Below are positions 5,722 to 12,758 of a DNA stretch of 23,823 nucleotides, one piece after another (within the stretch, counting starts at the first letter, position 1; every line of letters starts with the position of its first letter). This stretch comes from a virus. The notes beneath the pieces were generated by a model that saw only the letters and a list, made by a program, of their open reading frames with translations, did no database searches and was not told the origin of the DNA. The translations under genes were made by a program, and so were the position numbers. The stretch lies in the IMG/VR virus record IMGVR_UViG_3300036768_000395, positions 1 to 23,823 of that record; one strand, 5' to 3'.

Positions 5722-7706
5722 TTTTCGACCCTCTCTTTTTTGACCTCGTCTCTAAACGCTCGGACAACATCCTGTTTTCTCGACAGCGCCTCCTGAATAC
5801 GTTTGTCAATGCCAGCATTCGCCACAATGTCAATATACGTCACGGGCGCCGTCTGTCCAATCCGATGGCTGCGGTCCTCCGCCTGTACCCGATGACTGTA
5901 TTTGAACTCATTTTCATAAAAAACGTGATAATGCGCTTCGTTTAGCGTCAATCCATGCCCACCGGTCGCCTGGGTCGCCACCAGATACCGACAATCTCCG
6001 CGAAAACGCCTTAATTGCTCATCTCGCTGCTTTTCGGACAAATCGCCATAATACAGCGCGCAATCGTCCAGTGCCTCCGCAATTTGCCGCACGCTCTCTA
6101 CATATTTACACCAGATGATGACCTTTTCACATTCGGGGATACCACTCAGCGCCGTCTTCAACGTTTCCACCCGCCGATGGGGAAAGCGCAAAAACTCCCG
6201 CCCGTTTCGGTTCCAAAATCCCGAAACAATCTGCTGAAGCGCAGTGAACAACTGGAAAATGATGTAATCTTGAATTTCATCCAGAATGCCATTGATGATT
6301 TCATCCTTCGCCTGCTGATAGGCGTCCCACTGCTCATCGGTCAGCCCAAAATAAATCTGGTCATAGAGTTTATCAGGCAGACTCATGCACTCTTCCTTCG
6401 TCACCTGATAGACAAACGGCTCAATCCGTTTGACAATCTCATCTACTCCATAAGTCCTGACGATCAGTCCAGGATACTTTTCACTGTATTCCAGGTGCTT
6501 GCGGGCAAAAGAGTAAAATGAACTGTATCCCAAAATATCGGGTGACAAAAAGCGCATTTGCGCATACAGATCAACAACCCCCTGCGTGATTGGCGTCCCA
6601 GTCAATAGCAACCGATACCGCGCCCGCGCGCTCAACTCGGTAATTCGCGTGGAACGCTTCGACGCATGTCCCTTAATATATGATGATTCATCAACGATAA
6701 CAAACGTATCCTCATCAATCAATCTGTTGACCGCCAACACCACGCGGTCACTGCTCGACATGGACTCAATCCCTACCACATACCAAAACGCATCTGGCAG
6801 GTTGTCCGCGCTTGTGTCATTATCAAAAACGTGTATCGTCTCGCCCTCAGTGTGCTTCTGAATTTCAGCCGCGACCGTCAGTTTCAAACTCACTGGGCAG
6901 AACCAGATAACACGACTGACCCGTTCCTGACGTCGCGCAACCAACTCGATAGCGCAGCGCGTCTTGCCAGTCCCCATGTCCATGAACAGCGCGCCAACTC
7001 GTAACGGCAGAATTTTCTCAACCGCCGGAATCTGATGCGGAAGCAAATCCGTCTTCACGCGCAGATTTCTAGACGGTAAATCAGCGAACTTTGCCAGGTC
7101 ATACATTCGCTCTTTGCCACGTTTTTTCTCAATTGCTTTCGGCTTCGGCGCTTCGGGCAAAATGATTCGCTGATACGCCCGCTTGGACTCTTCCAGGCTC
7201 TCCTGCGCCCGCCGCGTAAACTCGAATCCATGCTCCTCCGCGAACCCAATCACCTCGCCGAAATAAACGGCAGGGACAGCAACACCACGTGCATCACTGT
7301 CCCACGCCGCCTCGGGCAGCATCAACGCGCGATGATACAAATCATCCTCCTGCCCCCGCCAGGACAACACATACCGCCCATTAATGTACTTTACCCATCG
7401 CTTCTGCTCTGGCTTCCACGCTCCTCTGACGACCAGGTCGGCGACCGTCTCATCCACCTCGCACCCAAATCCCGCATTGACCAACGCGCTCACCAACTCA
7501 GCCGCACGGTCAATGGGTTCTCCGTTCGTCTCCACATTCAGTACCCTGTGCCAGGCTCGTTTTTCCTCCGCCCACGAGTACCCAAGCCCCTTGACGATCT
7601 TACGAAAAGCCTCGTCATGGGCTTTGAATGAACAAAGCACCTCGCTGCCAGAAAAACGCACTTTGGCGACAATATCGGTACTGGACGCGCTTGGGGAAAT
7701 AATCAT
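5703..7706 (-). CDS. SNF2-family helicase/ATPase
   Basis: This 667-residue protein is a superfamily 2 DNA translocase. After an N-terminal region of about 200 residues with no recognised domain come motif I MDMGTGKT (about 242-249), motif II DESS in FVIVDESSYIKG (about 335-346), motif III LLLTGTPITQG (about 366-376), and motifs V-VI in the second RecA domain, GHGLTLNEAHYHVF and QAEDRSHRIGQ. The last is the hallmark SNF2 arginine-finger box. The ATG at 7706 is chosen over the TTG at 7712; either has a poor ribosome site and relies on coupling to the gene ending at 7713. It heads a unit with ibrA and ibrB, suggesting that the helicase moves along or remodels DNA for the same process. Phage SNF2 proteins also occur as replication helicases. 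Confidence 0.9.
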   Translation of the reverse strand: MIISPSASSTDIVAKVRFSGSEVLCSFKAHDEAFRKIVKGLGYSWAEEKRAWHRVLNVETNGEPIDRAAELVSALVNAGFGCEVDETVADLVVRGAWKPEQKRWVKYINGRYVLSWRGQEDDLYHRALMLPEAAWDSDARGVAVPAVYFGEVIGFAEEHGFEFTRRAQESLEESKRAYQRIILPEAPKPKAIEKKRGKERMYDLAKFADLPSRNLRVKTDLLPHQIPAVEKILPLRVGALFMDMGTGKTRCAIELVARRQERVSRVIWFCPVSLKLTVAAEIQKHTEGETIHVFDNDTSADNLPDAFWYVVGIESMSSSDRVVLAVNRLIDEDTFVIVDESSYIKGHASKRSTRITELSARARYRLLLTGTPITQGVVDLYAQMRFLSPDILGYSSFYSFARKHLEYSEKYPGLIVRTYGVDEIVKRIEPFVYQVTKEECMSLPDKLYDQIYFGLTDEQWDAYQQAKDEIINGILDEIQDYIIFQLFTALQQIVSGFWNRNGREFLRFPHRRVETLKTALSGIPECEKVIIWCKYVESVRQIAEALDDCALYYGDLSEKQRDEQLRRFRGDCRYLVATQATGGHGLTLNEAHYHVFYENEFKYSHRVQAEDRSHRIGQTAPVTYIDIVANAGIDKRIQEALSRKQDVVRAFRDEVKKERVEKWRNNI

Positions 7707-7712
7707 AGGCAA

Positions 7713-7949
7713 CTACATGCACTCATCAAAAATTTTTTGATGTTCTTCCGCGGTGTCGGTAATACAACCGCACCAGTAGAGTTCCAATTGTTCCTTCTGG
7801 AATCTTTCCCACTGTTCATCTGTCATAGTTACCTTCACAACGTCTCCCATCACCTCATTGTTCGCTGGCTCAACGATATACCCCAGTTCCTCAAATATTT
7901 CCAACAATGCAGGAATTCCATTGCCGTCAGAATAGTAAATTGTTTTCAT
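7713..7949 (-). CDS. Hypothetical 78-residue acidic protein
   Basis: The ATG at 7949 overlaps the previous stop (ATGA) and has AAAGGAG at good spacing. The frame is open further upstream but that part is covered by the preceding gene. The protein is acidic and compact: MKTIYYSDGNGIPALLEI at the start, KVTMTDEQWERFQKEQLE in the middle, and a C-terminus with three cysteines (WCGCITDT, FDEC). I do not recognise the family. It ends 6 bases before the SNF2 start and so belongs to the same operon. Confidence 0.7.
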   Translation of the reverse strand: MKTIYYSDGNGIPALLEIFEELGYIVEPANNEVMGDVVKVTMTDEQWERFQKEQLELYWCGCITDTAEEHQKIFDECM

Positions 7950-8218
7950 TGCTTTATCTCCTTTTTTGTATTTGTTTCCGTTTTTTTCGGCCTCCCCGCA
8001 CCAGGCCGCGGGCCGCCCCACTGGCCAGCCATTTCCCCCCGCGCCCGGCGTACTGCCCGCGCGATGTGACGCTTGCAGGTCTCATAGCGCGCGTCGCACC
8101 GCTCCTGCATCTGTTTCGCCAGCTGGCGAATCTCCACCCGCTGGCTCACGTCCACACCGCTCTCAGCCAGTATCTCGGCGGCAATAGCAGCCAACTGTTG
8201 AGTTCTCTGTTTTGTCAT
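7946..8218 (-). CDS. Small basic DNA-binding-like protein
   Basis: The 90-residue protein begins at the ATG at 8218 (GAGG 5 bases upstream; a TTG at 8221 is also possible). The N-terminal two-thirds are helical and Arg-rich (QLAKQMQERCDARYETCKRHIARAVRRARG). A GGPRPGAGRPKK segment near residue 75 follows. The G-RPK type box recurs in phage DNA-binding proteins and resembles an AT-hook. A regulatory or DNA-packaging accessory role is plausible but not shown. The gene follows repeat copy 1 of the three-copy intercistronic element. Confidence 0.7.
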   Translation of the reverse strand: MTKQRTQQLAAIAAEILAESGVDVSQRVEIRQLAKQMQERCDARYETCKRHIARAVRRARGEMAGQWGGPRPGAGRPKKTETNTKKEIKQ

Positions 8219-8243
8219 CAATGCCTCGTATATTTATAATATC

Positions 8244-8309
8244 GGTGGCAATCCTGTCCACCTGACCGCCCGCCAACTCTCGCTGACGGGTGGATGCTGG
8301 GCGGGATTA
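8244..8309 (-). repeat. Intercistronic RNA-like element, copy 1
   Basis: The element starts (minus strand) with the TAA stop codon of the gene ending at 8307 and runs toward the next gene. Its core hairpin is at 8269-8290, a 9-bp stem with a GAGA (GNRA) tetraloop at 8278-8281 on the minus strand. The flanks CCCAGCATC and CAGGTGG are shared with copies 2 and 3. The outer ends AATCC and GGATT can pair. Unlike copies 2 and 3, it lacks the GC-rich second half before the ribosome site. Confidence 0.65.
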
Positions 8310-8618
8310 CAAAATAGACTCAATTTCTTGGTACACGCTGTGGCGTAAATGTTCTAATATGGCTTTCGCAGCCGCGTGATTGGGGGTCACATCCTCGGCA
8401 ACCGCGATAATCTGACCTTTTTCGTCATGGAGAGTGGCCTCAAAGTAATTGCCATTGTAATTGTCATCCCACTTTCTCTCTTCTTCGTAGAGAGCGGCAA
8501 ATGGGTCTTCCGCTTTGCGTTTTTCGGGGTTTACATAGGTAAGTGTAACCTTACCGTATGTAGTCCAGATGACTACATGATTACCGTGTTTATATTGGAA
8601 ATTACTCATTGTGTTCAT
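8307..8618 (-). CDS. Hypothetical 103-residue protein
   Basis: The ATG at 8618 has AGAGGA about 9 bases upstream; the longer frame reaching 8813 overlaps the neighbouring gene and is not used. The protein starts MNTMSNFQYKHGNHVVIW and alternates beta-like and charged segments (YGKVTLTYVNPEKRKAED, NGNYFEATLHDEKGQIIAV), ending in an amphipathic helix (AAAKAILEHLRHSVYQEIE). I recognise no family. Its stop codon is the first base triplet of repeat copy 1. It is one of a run of short unknown genes between the promoter at 9.89 kb and the SNF2 gene. Confidence 0.7.
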   Translation of the reverse strand: MNTMSNFQYKHGNHVVIWTTYGKVTLTYVNPEKRKAEDPFAALYEEERKWDDNYNGNYFEATLHDEKGQIIAVAEDVTPNHAAAKAILEHLRHSVYQEIESIL

Positions 8619-8643
8619 TTCGTTCTTCCTCTTTATTATGGGA

Positions 8644-8943
8644 TTACGCAATATCCAGATTACCAGCGCCAATGCTGGCCATGTATTTAGCCTCGGCGCA
8701 GCGTGCCTGGCTAATAAACTCGCTCTCCAAATTCCGCATCGCGGTCTCGTGGCTCTGATATTCGGTTTCCCCCGTGCCGCTGACCGTGTAAACACGGTCA
8801 GGACGCTCTCCATCGCGGGGAACGATGTAGGAAATCTCGGTTACATAGTACGGCTGAAATGGTTCGAGAAACTCAGGGTTGATAAGTTTCATAAACCCGT
8901 TTGGCTCGCTCACGTACTTTGTTTTGATAGATACGATTTTCAT
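8644..8943 (-). CDS. Hypothetical 99-residue protein
   Basis: The ATG at 8943 is preceded by AAAGGAG. The protein begins MKIVSIKTKYVSEPNG, a short beta-like domain follows (YYVTEISYIVPRDG, DRVYTVSGTGETEYQ), and the C-terminal part is helical (HETAMRNLESEFISQARCAEAKYM). No known family. It follows repeat copy 2. After its own stop the sequence begins TAATCCC like the repeat element and then diverges, so a lost copy may once have stood there. Confidence 0.7.
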   Translation of the reverse strand: MKIVSIKTKYVSEPNGFMKLINPEFLEPFQPYYVTEISYIVPRDGERPDRVYTVSGTGETEYQSHETAMRNLESEFISQARCAEAKYMASIGAGNLDIA

Positions 8944-8945
8944 AT

Positions 8946-9053
8946 TTTCTCCTTTGCCCCTGTCCGGCGGGACCAGCCATTAGGATTTGGTGGTATTCTG
9001 CCCACATAACTGCCCGTCAACTCTCGCTGACGGGCGGATGCTGGGCGGGATTA
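8946..9053 (-). repeat. Intercistronic RNA-like element, copy 2 (extended)
   Basis: The element fills the whole gap between the stop of one small gene (TAA at 9051-9053 is its first triplet) and the ribosome site of the next. The core hairpin at 9012-9035 has a 10-bp stem (one G-U pair) and a GAGA tetraloop at 9022-9025, read on the minus strand. The part at 8946-8988 (GGGGCAAAGGAG before the start codon) is shared with copy 3 and includes the ribosome site. Confidence 0.7.
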
Positions 9054-9326
9054 TGACATATCTGGAATCATCGAGAAAGATTCTTGAGAAGATGGGAAAA
9101 AATTGCCATCTGCATAGAATCCCTCTGGGGAATTTATCCGATATGGCAATACATTTCCCCTTGCCTGCGCAACCAAAAGATCGCACGGCGAATGGCACAA
9201 TTTGTAGGCCAGCGGGCAAAGCGGCTTATCGTGATGCGCGGTGTCAAACTTGCAGCGATGGGTTGGTGTCGTATTTGCCACACGTGCAGTGGAAAAAAGC
9301 AATTCTTGCAAATCTTCTGGTTTCAT
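9051..9326 (-). CDS. Hypothetical 91-residue Cys/His-rich protein
   Basis: The ATG at 9326 has AAAGGAG at good distance. Four cysteines occur at about residues 25, 37, 44 and 48, with a His pair between (HRCKFDTAHHDKPLCPLA, YKLCHSPCDLL), which could make a small zinc or iron-sulfur site. The rest (QARGNVLPYRINSPEGFY) gives no family. It lies between copies 3 and 2 of the intercistronic element. The function is unknown. Confidence 0.7.
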   Translation of the reverse strand: MKPEDLQELLFSTARVANTTPTHRCKFDTAHHDKPLCPLAYKLCHSPCDLLVAQARGNVLPYRINSPEGFYADGNFFPSSQESFSMIPDMS

Positions 9327-9329
9327 GAT

Positions 9330-9434
9330 TTTCTCCTTTGCCCCTTTCCGGGGCCAGCCTTTGAGATTTTGGGGGCAATCCTTCCCACCTGACTGCTCAC
9401 CAGTTGCCTGGTGAACAGATGCTGGGTAGGATTA
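9330..9434 (-). repeat. Intercistronic RNA-like element, copy 3 (extended)
   Basis: As in the other copies, the first triplet on the minus strand is the TAA stop of the upstream gene (9432-9434). The core hairpin at 9397-9414 has a 7-bp stem whose sequence differs completely from copies 1 and 2 yet still pairs perfectly, with a GCAA (GNRA) tetraloop at 9404-9407. The outer arms AATCC and GGATT pair. The second half (CCCCGGAAAGGGG hairpin, then CAAAGGAG) supplies the ribosome site of the next gene. Confidence 0.7.
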
Positions 9435-9830
9435 GACGAGAGCGGCTGCTCGGCGGGTAGCCTCCAGGGTGGTATGCCATGTCTCCACCACCCAGTCATA
9501 CCGGTAAAAATGCTGTTTCTTGAAATGGTCGTAGTGAATCCAATATGCGATGCGTCTGGCGATAACATAGACACCGCTGAATGGGACGATATAGATGGCC
9601 GTGTCGCCGACCACGCGAGCCAGTTCCGAGCCTTCAGGAGGCGTTTCGTGCGAGAAATAACTCTCGATGACCTGCCGCGCGAGTTCACGCGCGGAGGATT
9701 TGGTGGCATGGCACCGACCGGTGCCTTTTTTTATGTCACCGACCCGTACACAGGCGGAGAATATCGCCTGTTTGTCTTCCGCCGAGCCATAAACCTCGAC
9801 TGCCACATTTCCGAATTCAAAATTAATCAT
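9432..9830 (-). CDS. Hypothetical 132-residue protein
   Basis: This is the first gene behind the promoter at 9869-9896. AAGGAG precedes the ATG at 9830. The protein starts MINFEFGNVAVEVYGSAEDK, with alternating beta and charged segments, an internal helix (SARELARQVIESYFSH), an aromatic stretch (IAYWIHYDHFKKQHFYRYDW) and an Ala-rich end. I do not recognise the family. Its stop codon starts repeat copy 3. Position at the head of the small-gene operon suggests early expression. Confidence 0.7.
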   Translation of the reverse strand: MINFEFGNVAVEVYGSAEDKQAIFSACVRVGDIKKGTGRCHATKSSARELARQVIESYFSHETPPEGSELARVVGDTAIYIVPFSGVYVIARRIAYWIHYDHFKKQHFYRYDWVVETWHTTLEATRRAAALV

Positions 9831-9868
9831 TTCATTTCTCCTTGTTGTTTGAACTATTTACAACCCTA

Positions 9869-9896
9869 ATTGTAATCAAACTGTTTGAATTGTCAA
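9869..9896 (-). promoter_or_regulatory. Sigma70-type promoter with palindromic operator
   Basis: On the minus strand, TTGACA (9891-9896) and TACAAT (9869-9874) are 16 bases apart. A perfect 6-bp-arm palindrome, TCAAACTGTTTGA (9876-9888), fills the spacer, so a repressor bound there would block polymerase. It reads toward the small-gene, SNF2 and ibrAB unit. The flank CTATTGACAATT matches the late promoter at 3378-3383. Confidence 0.7.
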
Positions 9897-9902
9897 TAGT
9901 TT

Positions 9903-10148
9903 CTAACCACCAATTTCCACCCATGTCCTCACCGCCCCGCAAATCGAGCACCTCACATCCAACACCGTCCCCTGCACCACCGCCATCACATCCACCATCC
10001 CCTCTCCATCAACAATCGCCTGCCGATACAGTAGCAACCGATCCACATGCCGCCCATTGACCCGCACCCGCTCCACCATCCCCATCACATGCCCACGCCT
10101 GCACCGCCACGGCTTCAACCGCCTCCCATTTGACTGATCACCGCTCAC
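9903..10148 (-). CDS. Small zinc-ribbon protein
   Basis: The 81-residue protein uses a GTG start at 10148, with GGAGGTG just upstream; it overlaps the previous gene by 11 bases. Two metal-binding halves are visible: CRRGH (about residues 16-20) and CSIC (about 67-70), a C-x3-H...C-x2-C pattern. The middle is LYRQAIVDGEG with a beta-like stretch. The W-C-x-RGH-x-x-G segment also appears in the gene at 11477-11695, so the two may be related. Such small zinc ribbons are common in phages, but their roles are mostly unknown. Confidence 0.65.
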   Translation of the reverse strand: MSGDQSNGRRLKPWRCRRGHVMGMVERVRVNGRHVDRLLLYRQAIVDGEGMVDVMAVVQGTVLDVRCSICGAVRTWVEIGG

Positions 10149-10509
10149 CGAGCACCTCCACCCTATCCATCTTCACCTCTGCCCGCCGATTGACCAGCGC
10201 CACGCACCCCTCCGGCGCCCACTCCGCCTCGATCAACATCACCCCATCCACCTCGACCCCGTCCTCCGCCCCAACAGGCATCCGCCACACAAACGCATAC
10301 TCCGGTCGTATCCCCGACGCCCGCAAAAACGCCTCCACCGCCTCCCGCACCTGCTCGCTCACCCGCCTCCCACGCTCCAACCGCACCACTCCTGCCCGCA
10401 TCCGCCACATACAATCCGGTCTCAACGGACACTCCTCCATGCAGTATCGGCTGCCTCGCCCCCCACACACCTGTACCTGCTGAAACTCAACCCACTCAAT
10501 TGCAGTCAT
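10138..10509 (-). CDS. Hypothetical 123-residue Cys-motif protein
   Basis: The ATG at 10509 follows GAGGTG. The N-terminal part holds a cysteine cluster (VCGGRGSRYCMEECPLRPDC, about residues 14-33), which suggests a bound metal. It is followed by a helical Arg-rich segment (LERGRRVSEQVREAVEAFL) and a beta-like C-terminal half with charged residues. A similar CPL...C arrangement closes the 220-residue protein at 19768-20430. No family is recognised. It overlaps the zinc-ribbon gene downstream by 11 bases. Confidence 0.65.
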   Translation of the reverse strand: MTAIEWVEFQQVQVCGGRGSRYCMEECPLRPDCMWRMRAGVVRLERGRRVSEQVREAVEAFLRASGIRPEYAFVWRMPVGAEDGVEVDGVMLIEAEWAPEGCVALVNRRAEVKMDRVEVLGER

Positions 10510-10512
10510 TGC

Positions 10513-11439
10513 TCACCTCTGCTTATCCTCGACACCCGGCACATCTCTCCATACCTCCCCATCTAACACATGCCCTGCCAGTGCCCGCCCTACCCGGCAC
10601 ATCGTCACCCCATCTAACGCCATCGGTCGGTACCGCAACGTCGTCCTGTCCGTCACCCACGGCAAATGACCCAGTGGCGCCCACTCCCCCCATTGCTTGA
10701 AGAAAAACGGCACACCTGTCTCTCGGCACTGATCACGCAGCGACCGCGCCCAATCCGGGTGCATCGGTCGCGCCCCCGCCCCGCTCTCCCCGCCGACAAT
10801 CACCCAATCCAGCCGCCCGCGCATATACTCATCATCCCCGCCCAGCGCGTCCAATGTACGACCGCGCTCTGCGTCCGCCACCCGGCGTAAATTCACTGGT
10901 CCCAACAGCGGCTCGCAACTCACGAACCGCCGCGCCCCATGCACACACAACAACGCCGATACCCGCTCGTCAGCCGCCCGCTGATTCTCCGCGCTCACCC
11001 CCAGCCACAAATTGGCTGGCAACCGATAATCACCCCCATTGGCCACCTCAATCCAATGCGCATACCAGCCAAGCATCCGCGACGCCCGTTTTGTCAGTAC
11101 CTGGAACGTATGCCAGTGTGCTTGCCGCACGACATCAACCACCTGGTCAATGAACTCAAACGGCACAGCATCATGGAATAAATCGCTCACCGAATTGACA
11201 AAAATCCGCCTCGGCGTCCGCCACCGCAGCGGCAAATCCAGCCGCTCGCTCATCAATTGCACCTGCTCAAATGGCACGGCATATTGTGCGGGCATTCGTT
11301 TCCCCGCCAGATATGCCTCATGCCGTTTATCGTGCAGCGCCTTCGCGTAACAATTCCGGCAACCCTCGCTCACCCGCCTGCACCCAACCACAGGATTCCA
11401 TGTCGCATCCGTCCATTCGATTTTCGTTTTTTGCGCCAT
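10513..11439 (-). CDS. DUF5131 (phage Gp37/Gp68) family protein
   Basis: The 308-residue protein starts at the ATG at 11439 behind AGGAG; the longer frame adds nine residues without a ribosome site. It carries the family's landmarks: KIEWTDATWNPVVGC (about 5-20), then the cysteine set C20, C27, C30 in GCRRVSEGCRNCYA (C-x6-C-x2-C), and the later blocks IFVNSVSDLFHD, FQVLTKRA, LWLGVSAENQ, RFVSCEPLLGP, DWVIVGGESG and FFFKQWGEW. The cysteine set and barrel-like blocks suggest an iron-sulfur enzyme distantly related to radical SAM proteins. The family is frequent in phage and prophage genomes, but its reaction is not known. All key residues are present. Confidence 0.92.
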   Translation of the reverse strand: MAQKTKIEWTDATWNPVVGCRRVSEGCRNCYAKALHDKRHEAYLAGKRMPAQYAVPFEQVQLMSERLDLPLRWRTPRRIFVNSVSDLFHDAVPFEFIDQVVDVVRQAHWHTFQVLTKRASRMLGWYAHWIEVANGGDYRLPANLWLGVSAENQRAADERVSALLCVHGARRFVSCEPLLGPVNLRRVADAERGRTLDALGGDDEYMRGRLDWVIVGGESGAGARPMHPDWARSLRDQCRETGVPFFFKQWGEWAPLGHLPWVTDRTTLRYRPMALDGVTMCRVGRALAGHVLDGEVWRDVPGVEDKQR

Positions 11440-11453
11440 TTCATATCTCCTTT

Positions 11454-11487
11454 GATTACTGCTCACTGATTACTGATTACTGATTAC
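11454..11487. repeat. Heptamer tandem repeat (CAGTAAT type)
   Basis: Several tandem copies of a 7-base unit (minus strand CAGTAAT, variant CAGTGAG) fill the space between two genes. Similar short tandem repeats recur at six other junctions in this window. Confidence 0.75.
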
Positions 11488-11695
11488 TTTTACTTGCATC
11501 TCCGGCTATCAAATGCCCGCGCAAACACCACCGCGCCTCCCGCACCTCCACCCCCTCCAGGCGCAGACCCGTCCCAGGCGGCACCACCACCACCTGCGCC
11601 GCCCGCCCGAAACGCTGCATATACACCCCCATCGCCAGCAGCGCCTCCTCTTCCCATCCGCGCCGCTCATCCACCCGCCATAAAATCCCAGTCAT
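11477..11695 (-). CDS. Hypothetical 72-residue protein
   Basis: The ATG at 11695 has a good AGGAGG ribosome site. The protein reads MTGILWRVDERRGWEEEALLAMGVYMQ at its start in two helical blocks, a beta-like middle (AAQVVVVPPGTGLRL), and near its end ARWCLRGHLIAG, a Cys-x2-Gly-His segment like that of the zinc-ribbon protein at 9903-10148. The last residues come from the heptamer repeat. No family is recognised. Confidence 0.6.
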   Translation of the reverse strand: MTGILWRVDERRGWEEEALLAMGVYMQRFGRAAQVVVVPPGTGLRLEGVEVREARWCLRGHLIAGDASKSNQ

Positions 11696-11710
11696 ATCAG
11701 CCTCCTTTTT

Positions 11711-11743
11711 TACTGATTACTGATTACTGATCACTTATCACTT
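11711..11743. repeat. Heptamer tandem repeat (CAGTAAT type)
   Basis: Four near-copies of the 7-base unit lie across the 3' end of the 72-residue gene at 11724-11942 and encode its tail (EVISDQ). Confidence 0.7.
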
Positions 11744-11942
11744 CACTGCCCTGCGCAAACCTCGTCATCTCATCCAGCACGGCATAAAAATCCTGCGCAT
11801 CGCACCCAGGCGAAAGCCTACCGGTCGCCTGATAATGAATCCGAATGTACTCCGAAAACAAGGCCGCCCTATCCTTGCCCGTTTCCATCGCCATCCGCAC
11901 AATCTCGCGGATAACTCTTTCAGGATGTACCTTTTTTGCCAT
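11724..11942 (-). CDS. Hypothetical 72-residue protein
   Basis: The ATG at 11942 follows GAGGTG at good spacing, so it is preferred to the GTG six bases upstream. The protein starts MAKKVHPERVIREIVRMAME, has two helical blocks (RAALFSEYIRIHYQ; FYAVLDEMTRFAQ), and ends with residues encoded by the heptamer repeat. It may be a small DNA-binding or regulatory protein. The start sits 2 bases before the stop of the upstream membrane-HTH gene, so they are coupled. Confidence 0.65.
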   Translation of the reverse strand: MAKKVHPERVIREIVRMAMETGKDRAALFSEYIRIHYQATGRLSPGCDAQDFYAVLDEMTRFAQGSEVISDQ

Positions 11943-11944
11943 AT

Positions 11945-12748
11945 TCACCTCACTGAATATTGACCGCTCTTCACCGACACCGATCCCTGCTCACTATTTT
12001 CCTGCGCAAACCTCGCCACCTCCCCCACCACTCCAAACTCCGCCCGCGCTCGCACCAGCCAGTTCCGCGCCGTCCGCTCCGGCACCCCCCACGCCGCCAT
12101 CACATCCCGCGTGGTGCGGCACGCCGCCACCTGCAGCCGTTCCTCATGCGTCAACGTCCGCCAGTCGCGGCCATTTCCGTTCTCGGAAAATTCCGGCAAC
12201 TTACCGGAAAATTCCGCTGATTTTCCGCCATCCTGCCGCAATCTGGCCGTTCGCGCCTCCCGGCGCTCCCGCCGCGCCTCCTCCCGCTCCGCCAGCCGCC
12301 GCGCATGTTGACTGCGCAGCGCCAGCACCACCCCCGCCACTACCGAGAGTAGACTCAAAATCGCCTTCGCCGTCTTCTCCCAAAATCCCCCCCCGTCCAG
12401 GATGACATTAACCACCATCACCACCAGCACATACATCCCCGCCGCCCCCAATGCAGCCCCCAACGGCGCCGCCTGCTCGCTCACCCGTTTCGTGTCATTC
12501 CATTCCCACAGCCGGAACGCCGTCGAGATCGCCGACAATCCTAGCCCCTCCACCGCCAGCGCCACCGTCAATGCTACCCACGCAGGCCAACGGAACGCCT
12601 CAATCGTATTGGCGTATGCCATATATGCCGGAGCCATCGGAGCCAGCCACGGCACCGTCGCCGCGATATTATCCACCAGCGTTCGCTCCGCTGCCTGAAT
12701 AATCCGGCTCCACGCCTCGAAAAATCGCTCAATCCATCCGACGACCAT
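11945..12748 (-). CDS. Multi-pass membrane protein with C-terminal HTH
   Basis: This 267-residue protein starts at the ATG at 12748 behind GGAGG. There are hydrophobic segments near residues 30-48, 55-78, 96-118 and 128-146. Next comes an extremely Arg/Glu-rich helix (about 148-170, LAEREEARRERREARTARL) and a Cys-containing helix-turn-helix, ACRTTRDVMAAWGVPERTARNWL (two blocks, about 209-231). A membrane domain joined to a DNA-binding HTH suggests a membrane-tethered DNA-binding protein, as in some conjugation or spatial regulation systems. The C-terminal tail (EQGSVSVKSGQYSVR) is repeat-derived. It follows the FtsK-like ATPase gene by 15 bases. Confidence 0.7.
   Translation of the reverse strand: MVVGWIERFFEAWSRIIQAAERTLVDNIAATVPWLAPMAPAYMAYANTIEAFRWPAWVALTVALAVEGLGLSAISTAFRLWEWNDTKRVSEQAAPLGAALGAAGMYVLVVMVVNVILDGGGFWEKTAKAILSLLSVVAGVVLALRSQHARRLAEREEARRERREARTARLRQDGGKSAEFSGKLPEFSENGNGRDWRTLTHEERLQVAACRTTRDVMAAWGVPERTARNWLVRARAEFGVVGEVARFAQENSEQGSVSVKSGQYSVR
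12185..12215. repeat. Paired GGAAAATTCC sites
   Basis: Two copies of GGAAAATTCC (12185-12194 and 12206-12215) lie 21 bases apart, two helical turns, inside the membrane-HTH gene. They could be protein-binding sites or simply a repeated EFS/PEFSE-type coding motif. Confidence 0.3.
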
Positions 12749-12758
12749 CTCAACCTCC

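Noticed and set aside
8619-8813. Upstream extension of the 103-residue gene
   Set aside because: It overlaps the well supported 99-residue gene and gives an Arg-rich, low-complexity stretch; the ATG at 8618 has a proper ribosome site.
11454-11743. Heptamer repeats considered as a CRISPR array
   Set aside because: The units are 7 bases in direct tandem without spacers.
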